Counted from the first letter of the stretch, positions 9,980-18,303 are shown. The stretch: 25,130 nucleotides of DNA from Chara braunii (GCA_003427395.1 BFEA01000324.1:611392-636521), one strand, 5' to 3'. Translations and numbers: made by a program. Notes: generated by a model not told the origin, from the letters alone.

Positions 9980-11251
9980 AACCGATTTCTGTTCCGTGCG
10001 ACTTTCTGCACGATGACAATGAGGGGTCCTAAGTTGGGAAGGATGGGCCAATTACGGGAGATCGGGATTGAAGGAAAATTGCATCAGTGTCCTCGCCTTT
10101 TTCGTCTTTTCGTCTTTCGTCGCTTCTTTTCGGATGGCTGGGTTCAGGGCCAGGCAAGTCCCAGGATGATTGATTGAGTGGCTACCGCGCCCTCGAGCGT
10201 GCGAATAATTCCAGTTGACGTCATTCCTTTTCGCTTTCTGTTGTCGGATTTTAGGCGCGAAGACCGCGAGGGAATTCTGCTTCGTTCCTTTTGAATTTTG
10301 TCGAGCCCCGTCGACTTTCGGAATTTCGGACTTTCTTTTCTGAATTTGTGTTTTTTGCTTTTTGTAAGAATTTAGGAATTTGGAATTTAGGATTTTCTTT
10401 TTGTCGCGCAACACTTTTTGCTTACGCACTTCTTTTTGCGGCTGCAACGAAACTCTGATTAGTCGGCGCCCTTAATCGTGTTTGTAACTGTAATTTTGAG
10501 TGGGCACCATTGTAACTGTATCTTTTTTCTTGAACTTCGTCTTTCCCGCTCCTGCTTTCTCTTGCTGTGTCTAGCCAGCCCGCGGTCTGCATGTTCGGAT
10601 CGATGCGTGGAGAGAGGCAAAATCCCCCACCTCGCGGCCTGGCCATGCAGAGCGTAGACGATCCCCATCCTAATCTCCTTTCTAAGTCCTTGTAATTCCG
10701 TGTTCTTTGCGCATGGGGTTGACGAGGGCCATGACGCACTGTGGGCGCCGGCGAACCTGATAAATGCGGGAAAACTAAGCGGGGTGACGACTTCGTAGGT
10801 TGGTGCGCAACGACGGAATGTCCGCATCGGAGAGGAAGAGAGAGGAAGAGGGAGCTTAGGTTGACGGACGTGGAACTGCAGTTTTCTTTGTCTTTTCTCT
10901 CTCTTTGCTTTTGTGTATAAATTTTGATCTCGGCTCTGGGCGATTCGCCCGTTTGCTTTGGTTTTCGAAATTTTTGTTTGGTTTCAGCTCACACTTGTTT
11001 TGCGACTTCGATCTTGTTTTGTCGAATGAATGAATGAATGAATGACATGTCTGTTGTGTGTCTTTTTGCCCGATCCTTGCCTTTGCTTGTCGTTTGATAC
11101 CCTTATGAGCCTAGTAGGAATTTTTGCGTGGTCATCAATACTGCTTCCCTTGTCGTCTATCCCCTTTTGAACTACTGCTGTTGCTGCACCTTGCATACTC
11201 AGGAACGATTACGTACGGGATCACAAAGTGACTAGATGATTGGGTAGCTGT
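9980..11251. other. Non-coding stretch with a TGAA/AATG microsatellite
   Basis: T-rich and mixed sequence without a supported ORF. A five-unit AATG microsatellite lies at about 11025-11045. The short frames here do not look like proteins. Confidence 0.5.
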
Positions 11252-11350
11252 TTGTTTAGAAACAAGCGAATAACTCGCGAGGATGCGTGTAAGCGCGATC
11301 TGATCTGCGCAGCCTACACGTTGTCGGTGCGAATACCCTTACAAGGGTAT
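11252..11350. repeat. Run of four consecutive hairpins
   Basis: In 100 bp: TTGTTT-AG-AAACAA (11252-11265); GCGA-ATAAC-TCGC (about 11266-11278); a two-stage stem CGTGTA/TACACG (11286-11291 with 11315-11320) enclosing GCGC/GCGC; and ATACCCTT-AC-AAGGGTAT (11333-11350). They lie head to tail with almost no spare sequence. No tRNA or known RNA fold is recognised. Confidence 0.75.
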
Positions 11351-11891
11351 CCGCCCTGGTTTTTGCAAGTGGCAGAAAATAGCTTTGGTTTAAGAATTAA
11401 ATATACTGCGCGAGTCGCGACAGGGTTCGTGGTCTATGCGGCAGATGGTTGACTAGAGTAAAGAGTGTGTGGGCGTGCAGACTTGAGGCGCGCGTGATCC
11501 TTATATTTGTTGATGGTTGAAGAGTCGGCAAGATCGCCAGCCTAAATTTTTCCTTCGGATTAAACAGGGATTAAAACGATTATGTCTCGTTGGTTAATGT
11601 GCTTGTTTGTGACATATGCGCTCGTGTGGAGAACGGCATCGACAACAATGTGGCTTTTGAAGGCGTTTCGGTAGCATGGCGCGTCGTGCAGTGTCCGTTT
11701 ATTCAGGCATCCGCCAGAGCTAGACCCAGACTCGGGCCTAACACTATTAGTTACGGCGTCGGACTTTCATCTGAGGGGTTCAGGGATCGCGACCGAGTGA
11801 CGATGGCGCAAGGATATCAGAGTAGCGCGGAGGGGACCGAGGGGTCGAGGGCCCGACGGGGCTATCCCCCTTGATTTTGCTGCCTGCGGCG
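11351..11891. other. Non-coding stretch, nothing recognised
   Basis: Open frames of up to about 95 codons exist but show no recognisable family or composition. Confidence 0.4.
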
Positions 11892-12048
11892 CCCTATCGG
11901 CGGTGATATTTCGCAAATAGTTCGTTTAGCGCCATATTTTTGTTTATTCCTTTTTAGGCTCCGGGGGGGGGGTGGGGGTGTTGACCCGGACCAACGCCGG
12001 ATTTCATGGCCACCACGGCACGGTCATGTATATGACCCACGTTTAGGG
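11892..12048. repeat. 157-bp direct duplication, copy 1 (artefact)
   Basis: Copy 1 of a near-identical duplication whose second copy is 12087-12243. The two differ by one base inside a G run and one A/G near the end, with no length difference. They flank a sequencing-library junction, so the duplication is most likely an assembly error rather than biology. Confidence 0.9.
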
Positions 12049-12086
12049 CTGTCTCTTATACACATCTAGATGTGTATAAGAGACAG
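12049..12086. other. Nextera mate-pair junction adapter (contaminating synthetic sequence)
   Basis: CTGTCTCTTATACACATCT (12049-12067) is directly followed by its reverse complement (12068-12086). The 19-bp unit is the Tn5 mosaic end, and two copies back to back are the circularisation junction adapter of Illumina Nextera mate-pair libraries. It is not genomic. The open frame beginning in it with MCIRDS is the typical false protein produced by this adapter. Confidence 0.97.
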
Positions 12087-12243
12087 CCCTATCGGCGGTG
12101 ATATTTCGCAAATAGTTCGTTTAGCGCCATATTTTTGTTTATTCCTTTTTAGGCTCCGGGGGGGGGGGGGGGGTGTTGACCCGGACCAACGCCGGATTTC
12201 ATGGCCACCACGGCACGGTCATGTATATGACCCACGTTTGGGG
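12087..12243. repeat. 157-bp direct duplication, copy 2 (artefact)
   Basis: Second copy of 11892-12048, starting exactly at the end of the adapter. Sequence beyond 12243 may or may not be truly contiguous with sequence before 11892. Confidence 0.9.
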
Positions 12244-12367
12244 CCGGCGAGGTCGCGCGGGGGGGTGTTGTATTTGTAAGGTGGCATGGGGTGCGGTCAC
12301 AAACTGTTCTTAGGATTGCGTCAGAATACCCTGTTATAGTATTCTGGGGATCTCCGTAGCAGCCACA

Positions 12368-12399
12368 TCCGTGCTCAAGCCTCCAACGAGGGAACATGC
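12368..12399 (-). repeat. 32-bp inverted repeat, right copy
   Basis: Exact reverse complement of 28-59, with unrelated flanks. The two copies are 12.3 kb apart and on opposite sides of the LINE and of the adapter junction. Confidence 0.9.
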
Positions 12400-13012
12400 G
12401 GGAGCTGTACCCACAGGCAGGCGGGGGGATATCTGCTGTAGTGGGCAGGTGGCACATGTCGGGGGCCAACCGGTAGCGTTGGGCTGAGTCTTTGCGCTGG
12501 GCCAGCCACTACGCCTCGCCTTCAATCCCATTCCCCTATGAACGTCGGCAGGTGGGGCGCTGAGTTAGTGATAGCGGTCAGTCTAGCAACGATGACCAGC
12601 AGCGGACGGGGTAACAACGCAGTGTGTAGCGGGCGGTAGAAAGAAGAGGGTTGGGCGCGGGGGATGAACCCGGGCGCGGGTGCGTGCCAGGTGCACTCGA
12701 TTGTCGGAGCCAGCCAGGAGCGAGGGCGGTACGGAGTAGCAGCGGGCGGACCGCTGTGCCGGGGTGCTGTCGGTCGGAGGAAAGGGGATGAAGTAGTGCA
12801 AAGAGGAAGCGACGGGGCAGCACCAGACAACAGTGGGGAGAACGAAGGCACTGCGTGCGACGGGCGCTAGGCCGATGAGGCAAGGTAGGGAGGGGACGGG
12901 CAACTAAGAACGGGTGAACAAGAGGCCGGATCTGGGCGCGGATATGCGTCGGATGCATGCATAGTAACGAGAAAACTGGCTATGGCCGAGATGGTAGGGG
13001 AGAGAGCCGAGA
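12400..13012. other. GC-rich non-coding stretch
   Basis: Several overlapping frames stay open on both strands because the sequence is GC-rich. None has a recognisable domain, so no gene is called. Confidence 0.4.
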
Positions 13013-13044
13013 TTTCACTCGATCCTTAATGGAATCGAGTGAAA
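13013..13044. repeat. Perfect 11-bp hairpin
   Basis: TTTCACTCGAT (13013-13023) pairs with ATCGAGTGAAA (13034-13044). The 10-nt loop CCTTAATGGA matches the pattern CC-N5-GGA of the hairpin at 13765-13786, which shares the CTCGAT/ATCGAG arms. Confidence 0.92.
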
Positions 13045-13223
13045 GAAAGTGGTAAGTATGGGTTTCTAGACCAAGCGAATCTATTGGTAAAGTCAGAAGG
13101 TGAGGATAATTAGTAGATATAGAGGTTAGTGGAGAAGGTGGTGAGCCGAGAGGAAGAGCGGCACAAGCGGTTATCGGGTAGCTGAAAATTCAGGAATGAA
13201 AATTCTGAAGTGAAAGTTTTGGG

Positions 13224-13593
13224 CAGTCTGAAAATCCGGAATGGTCCTCAAGCGGTGAAAGGTCCGAAGACCCTGAAAACCACCTGTTTAGGCAGGCTGC
13301 ATCCTGAAGTGGTGAAGGGTGTCCTGAAGTGGTCAAGTGAGAGTTTTTGGCAGTCTGAAGGTCCTGAATGGTCCTAAAGTCGTGAAAGGTCCGAAGACCA
13401 TGAAAACCACCCTTCACCACTTCAGGATGCAGCCTGCGTAAACAACTAGTTTTCAGGGTCTTCGGAGCTTTCACCACTTCAGGACCATTCAGGATTTTCA
13501 GACCTGACTCGGAATGGTCCTGAAGTGGTGAAAGGTCCGAAAACTCTGAAAACCACCTGTTTAGGCAGGCGGCATCCTGAAGTGGTGAAGGGT
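13224..13593. repeat. Cluster of ~95-bp direct and inverted repeat units
   Basis: Direct units lie at 13224-13321, 13351-13411 (truncated) and 13510-13593, and an inverted unit at 13412-13504. Each contains CCTGAAGTGGTGAA boxes, GGTCCGAAGACC and CTGCATCCTGAAG. Bases 13293-13318 pair perfectly (26 bp) with 13411-13436, and 13366-13410 pairs imperfectly with about 13443-13490, so alternative long hairpins can form. No coding potential is seen. Confidence 0.9.
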
Positions 13594-13764
13594 GTGGTGA
13601 TGAAAAATACGACTGCTGTTAACCTTCTATCAAGAGCGGAAGCGGCCTGGCACAAGCGATGAGGAAAGGGTGAATGAACATGGACGCGGTTGGCGCCAGG
13701 TGCCTCTGAAGAAAGATAAAGATGGCAGGGTGGTGAGTCAACGCAGTAAAGAAGGTAGAGCGCT

Positions 13765-13975
13765 CTCGATCCTGAGAGGAATCGAGGGAGGGAGGATGCG
13801 ATCCCGGGGTTTTGACCCCGGGCGAATCAGATGGCAGTGTTAGTTCGAGCAATAGGTTAGTAGGTAAAGAGTTAGGAAGAAAACAAGCTGCGCGGATATG
13901 GCCGGAGGCTGAGAGGAAGAAAGGAGATGGGAATGAGTCACACATCTCGCTCGTTTCTAAATGAAAACGAGCGAA
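13765..13975. repeat. Three further perfect hairpins
   Basis: CTCGAT-(10 nt)-ATCGAG at 13765-13786; CCCGGGGT-TTTG-ACCCCGGG at 13803-13822; and TCGCTCGTTT-(8 nt)-AAACGAGCGA at 13948-13975 (10-bp stem). The apex of the last reads TTTCTAAATGAA, close to the TTTCTAAGATGAA apex of the array at 15.8-16.5 kb. Confidence 0.88.
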
Positions 13976-14168
13976 TAAAGGTTCGATTTTTGTTTTTTTG
14001 GGCGACGCGAGGGCGATGGCGGTGTTAGATTCGGTGGTAAAGGTTTAGTTTTGGAAGTATAGGTTGTAGGAGCTGCGTGCAGGAGGGAAGGTTTTGAGGT
14101 GGGAATGTATCTTCCCGAGTTTTGGTGGAAGATTCACTTTGATACTGCTCATCCGGCCGTAGGCAGTA

Positions 14169-14195
14169 GGGGGGGGGGGGGGGGGGGGGGGGGGG
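14169..14195 (+). repeat. 27-nt guanine homopolymer
   Basis: Uninterrupted G run between unrelated sequences. As with the 48-nt run, its length may be a sequencing or gap-filling artefact. Confidence 0.9.
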
Positions 14196-15202
14196 CAGCT
14201 AAAGGATCACGGACTTACCTGTTGGCCGACTCGCTGCTCATCTCGACGTCGGAGGCAACCTCCTTCCATCAGTCTGTGTAAAGGAGAGAGTCAGTTCGAA
14301 GTTGCAGGGTACATCTCCTCGCGGGGTCATGACACTTACCTCGTACTGCTTACGAGCACGCACTAGAGGAGGATCCGTATGACCTGCTCGTCCTATCAGT
14401 GGAAGTAGTGTGGGACCAGCTGCACTGCGCAAAGAGACAAGAAGAGGTAAGAGGTTGCCGCCCACCAGGCCGGGCACATCGAGGTGGGGGCCACTCGGTT
14501 CGGGATGTCTGTGTTGCCGACAGGGGATGACGCATGTGAGGCGGAGTGACTCCCTGGCTCAGCGGGTAGTGGGAGCCAGCAGTGTGGCCCAATTGTGATA
14601 GGAGTGGGATGTCCGGGTGTTCTTGTCTGTGCTCTGCTGCTGGCCCGGGTGCAGGTGTGTCGCCCGTCCCATCAGTTGGAGTAGTGAGCGCACATACCTG
14701 GTGGTAGGGACAGCCTGCAGGAGCCGGAATCCTCATATGCCTGAAATCTGCTGCTGGTGCTTACTGGCTGTTGTTGCTGTCAGCTGGGACTCTGGACAGA
14801 CCGTGGTGTTGGGGACTTACCTGCGGATCAGTGTGTGCGCACGAGAACTTGAAGGGGGCGACGAAGTAGCAGTGCATGCTCCCACCTACCAGCCGTGTGC
14901 TGCCCGCTCAGCCAGTAACTATGGAGTAAAGTCTGGCGAACTAGTAAAAGCAGCGATTGGTTGGGGTGTGTTGTCTGTCCCCCTATGTGAAGTAGCGGTC
15001 GACTGCAGTGAGAGGGCTAAAGAAAGGAGGCTGATGCTTCAGAGATTGATTATTGTTACTGTTGTTGGGCGCTGGTTGGGGGCGCAGGCATAGTGCAGGG
15101 AGAGTGGTTGAACTGCAAGGAGGGGTGGTGCTGCAAGTTGAGAGGTCGCCAGAGAGTTGACATCGACAGTATGATTGAAGTTTGACCAAACTGTTGTTAC
15201 CT
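14196..15202 (-). other. Unassigned region with repeated splice-donor-like motifs on the minus strand
   Basis: The minus strand shows AGGTAAG at 14220-14214, 14341-14335 and 14822-14816, AGGTATG at 14699-14693, and AGGTAAC at 15202-15196. This spacing would suit a multi-exon transcript with short exons. The frames between them are low-complexity (Pro, Thr, Ser, Arg) and I recognise no domain, so no gene model is offered. Confidence 0.3.
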
Positions 15203-15726
15203 GGCCATCATTGCGGGACCCTCAGGCGCTCGAAGATAACAAGGCCCTCTCGCGCGAGTCTAAGAGCACCCTTCTTGTATCTGAGCAACTCAAATTTTCT
15301 CTGTCTGCCCTTCTAAATCTAAGTCTAGTCCTGATCTGAGGGGAAGGCGGAAGGCGGGATTGCAACCCGTAGGACTGCGGCAAGGGCTACGTGGGAGGTT
15401 ACCCCACCGATTGCGGGAACTCTTCCGGAATTCAGGAGGAGTTCTGGAGGCAGGGAAATGAGAGGTAACCATTGCTTTCCCGCTATAAACCCATATTATA
15501 GCCTCTATCTGTACTGCCTGTTGTGTCTTGACTGAGTATACGACATGTATCCCTACTTTGACTTTAGTTTGACTTTGAGGACATAATTCATACTAAGTAA
15601 AGGAATGCGTGGGCGATGACAGTTTCAGTTTTCTTGATTGTCTGAAAGCAGATTGTAATAAGGGATTGCATCAGGGGGAAGGTTGGGAGAAAGGTGGTTT
15701 TGCTTGAGATTGGGAGGGTCTTAAAG
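15203..15726. other. Non-coding stretch, one imperfect hairpin
   Basis: No gene is seen. A 9-bp stem with two G-T pairs (CCGGAATTC with GAGTTCTGG, about 15424-15448) is present. Sequence turns AT-richer to the right, toward the hairpin array. Confidence 0.4.
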
Positions 15727-16633
15727 AGTCAGGCATGGTTCCATACGATTGGATGGCCTGACTGCTATGTTTTGTTATGTTTTCTGAAGGACCAAGCATT
15801 GTTTCTAAAACGAATGGTTTGGTTGCTGTGTTTATTTAATTGTGTCAGGCATTGTTTCTAAGATGAATGGCCTGACTACTTACTTTGAGGGGTATTGATT
15901 GGTTAAGTTTTGAGGACCAGACATTGTTTTTAAGATGAATGGTCTGGTCGCTGTTTATTTTGGGTGGTTTCTGAGCAGTCTCTGGGTTTTGGTCCAGAGT
16001 ACTCTGCCTTTTTTTCAAGGCTGAGAAAAAAGAGTTGAACTTTGTTTCTAAGATGAATAGCTCAACTCTTTTGTTTGTTTATTCTGAGGGAGTAATTTCT
16101 GCTGAGGACAAAGCATGTTCCATAAAATTGGATGACTTTGGACTCATGCGGCACACAGATGGATCAAAGAAGAATGAACTTGGCAAAGGACAAGACATGT
16201 TTCATAAGATTCGATGGTCTGGCCCAGTGCCTCGCACATGCTGGAACCCAAAATATTATAATTTGACTATATTTTATTATTATCTTACTTAAGAAAAAGC
16301 TGGTTAGACAGGGTCCCATAAGATTGGGTGGCCTGACTATAGCTTATCATAAAGTTGAAGATAGTATAACTAAAAATATAATTGAAGGTAACTTTGGGCA
16401 GACTGAGCTTTGTTTCTAAGATGAATGGCTCAGTCCTATGCCCAACTTTTGAACACTAAATTCAGAGAGGTATATATAACTTGGATATTAAATGGTTCAG
16501 TGCGGCTAAGCATTGTTTCTAAGATGAATGGCTTAGCCATATGCCCAAGGAAAGAGAAAAGTAGTTGTACAACCTGTTCGTGTATACTTAATGGCTGAGT
16601 CAAGCACGTTCCATAAGATTGGATGACCTGACT
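15727..16633. repeat. Array of 11 stem-loops with conserved interior and covarying arms
   Basis: Family A (19-nt interior, consensus ATTGTTTCTAAGATGAATG) has arms ACCAAGC/GTTTGGT 15791-15823, GTCAGGC/GCCTGAC 15844-15876, GACCAGAC/GTCTGGTC 15915-15949, a 13-position arm with one mismatch 16028-16072, GACTGAGC/GCTCAGTC 16401-16435, and GGCTAAGC/GCTTAGCC 16504-16538. Family B (interior like GTTCCATAAGATTGGATG) lies at 15727-15763 (AGTCAGGC/GCCTGACT), 16109-16140, 16189-16224, 16306-16338 and 16598-16633, with weaker outer arms. The arms differ between members, yet each pairs with its own partner, and the base pair next to a family A interior is always C-G. Starts are 53-113 bp apart. The unit at 16401 has a second outer stem, TTGGGCA/TGCCCAA (16394-16445). 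No ORF explains the pattern. Confidence 0.93.
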
Positions 16634-16902
16634 TTACGCCTTATGTAAGCGGGGTATAAAGGGTTAAAGCATTGATAGATTATTAACTATTGTTTGCTAG
16701 GTTGACTTGGGGATGGTGAGACTACTTACCTTTATGGGTTGGCCTGCATGCGACTGAGTGAGGCTACTACTTGGTCTTAGTTTTAGTTTGATAGGTAGTT
16801 GCTTTAGTCGCTCGCCACGTGCTAGAGTCATAGGAGTTAGTTTCGATTCCTGCATTTTCTGAGCTAAGTTTTTTTTACTTAGATGAATTCTCGTATTTTC
16901 TG

Positions 16903-17221
16903 GGATTTGTTGTTATACTTGGCTTTGTATAAATTTTGGTAAGCTGCTTTCTCTACGGGAAGCGCTGCCGAAATTTCAACAAATCCAGGGAGTAAGTCAA
17001 TTCTTGGCTTTTCAAAGTTCAACTTGTCTAAAGTTCATATATGGCTTGATAAAAATCTAGGAAGGCTCCTTTTCTAAAAGGAGTGCTGCCCAAATTTTTA
17101 CTAATTCAGGGAGTTGGACAAAATTGAACTTTCGAAAGTCAACGACTATTTCTGTTTTCATATGCGGGCTGATACAAATTTTGGAAAGACACTTTCCCTA
17201 TGGGAAGCGCTGCCGAAATTT
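16903..17221. repeat. Three tandem ~122-bp units, each folding into a hairpin
   Basis: Units are anchored at 16931, 17054 and 17176. Each has AAATTTTGG-like and CCGAAATTT-like outer arms, an inner stem and the conserved (G/C)GCTGCC box. Inner stems are CTTTC/GGAAG (16947-16962), CTCCTTTT-CT-AAAAGGAG (17066-17083) and CTTTCC/GGGAAG (17192-17207), so pairing is kept while sequence varies. Unit 1 is further enclosed by a perfect 10-bp stem, GGATTTGTTG 16903-16912 with CAACAAATCC 16977-16986. No coding frame crosses the units consistently. Confidence 0.88.
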
Positions 17222-17485
17222 TCTCAGTTTAAAGGAGGTAAACTATATTTTGACAGATGGCGATTCCGGCGATCCACCCTGTATAAGGGAGATAATGTCA
17301 GGGTCTACCTTTGCTTCGGGCCGTGCTTGGCGGTAGACTCAGACTTAGTTAACTATGATGGTTTGAGTGAGATCGTGATATGGAGTTGTATTCTCCATAC
17401 ACTTATGATTTTAGCTTGGGGATTGACCTGTCATGATTTCCAGGTCCTCTTGACGGTTGGTTCAGGATTTGGGCTAGTTTCAGCT
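17222..17485. other. Stretch without a recognised feature
   Basis: An open plus-strand frame overlaps this part and the third 122-bp unit (17114-17488). It crosses hairpin repeats and has no recognisable family, so it is not called as a gene. Confidence 0.4.
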
Positions 17486-17524
17486 TGATCCTACGAGGAT
17501 CATCTTCTGTTATCACTGATAACA
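17486..17524. repeat. Twin 7-bp hairpins with 3-nt loops
   Basis: TGATCCT-ACG-AGGATCA (17486-17502) and TGTTATC-ACT-GATAACA (17508-17524) have identical geometry and are five bases apart. Arms differ, stem and loop lengths are the same, and both loops begin AC. Confidence 0.92.
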
Positions 17525-17893
17525 AGTCGGTTGTCGATTGGTCGGTTTACGATTCAACTCTAATCCATTCTTGCTATTCAACCTAAAGGCTTTAACTCTG
17601 TGGTTTGAATTGTTTCATTGTGTTTTCACCCAGACTTTATTGAATGACAATTTAACAGAAGTACTGAGTATTTATTTTGGGGAGTTTTACTAGAGTGAGG
17701 TTTGTATGGCTAAAGCAAGGGGTATGAGCATAAAGAATGGTTGAAGTTGACCCCTTGTAGTGCGTGAACTTTTGTTGAATCTTTGAAGTGATTGCAGGTA
17801 TGGCTGTGGTTCGGACTCTGGATGTGACTGCCTGTGATTACATATGTATATGGCTGAGAGGAGTCTCACAATGACAGTGAGAAGTGATTGTCC
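17525..17893. other. AT-rich non-coding stretch
   Basis: No gene is seen. It contains the palindrome TACATATGTA (about 17839-17848) and the hairpin TCTCAC/GTGAGA (17864-17882). It may be the U3 part of a long LTR ending at 18986, which cannot be tested without the second LTR. Confidence 0.4.
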
Positions 17894-17903
17894 TATATAA
17901 ATA
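17894..17903 (+). promoter_or_regulatory. TATA-box-like sequence
   Basis: TATATAAATA is a good match to a eukaryotic TATA box. It lies about 1.1 kb upstream of the Asp-tRNA primer binding site, where a promoter of an LTR retrotransposon would be expected if the LTR is long. In AT-rich DNA such a match can be chance. Confidence 0.35.
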
Positions 17904-17992
17904 GACCTTATGTATATATTTATATGTGACTTGGGTATGCGCGCAGCTTACTGGGATCGCGCGCAAGGGTTAACTGAATTATGGTTTGAGAG

Positions 17993-18303
17993 AAAAGGGA
18001 GATCCCCTTTTATCCTTTTGCTTTTTATGGATTTTTTATATTCGGACGTTGGTCCTGGGCCGGGATTCAAGGTCCTTGTCCAGGACATCCCAAGCCCTCG
18101 ACTCTTCAGCGAAGGAATCTGCCCCCGTGCAGAGCCTATTTGCCTTGCCTACCGAGACAATCAGACCAAAGGCCGGAGGTCTCGCGACAGCTGCACGACT
18201 ATTCCTTCAACCGTGCAATATCGTGAGGGATTAAACCCTCACGACGCTTTGAGTCTGACACTTGAGTGTCATAGGCGGTACTCGGATCCACGGGGGACCG
18301 CTT
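17993..18303. repeat. Series of perfect hairpins
   Basis: AAAAGGG/CCCTTTT (17993-18011); GTCCT/AGGAC (18072-18086); TCGTGAGGG-ATTAAA-CCCTCACGA (18221-18244, 9-bp stem); TGACACT-TG-AGTGTCA (18256-18271); and AGGCGGT/ACCGCTT with one G-T pair (18273-18303). The last three are almost contiguous. Confidence 0.85.

Noticed and set aside
12070-12279. 69-codon plus-strand ORF beginning MCIRDS
   Set aside because: It starts inside the Nextera mosaic-end sequence and is a known kind of false protein.
12522-12958. Several overlapping minus-strand ORFs of 100-126 codons
   Set aside because: Multiple frames are open at once in GC-rich DNA, with Pro/Arg/Ser-rich composition and no domain. They are likely composition effects.
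15727-16633. CRISPR-like array
   Set aside because: The repeats are imperfect, their spacing is irregular (53-113 bp), the conserved part is a hairpin interior, the context is eukaryotic and there are no cas genes.
17114-17488. 124-codon plus-strand ORF
   Set aside because: It crosses the structured 122-bp repeat and adjoining DNA without recognisable protein features.
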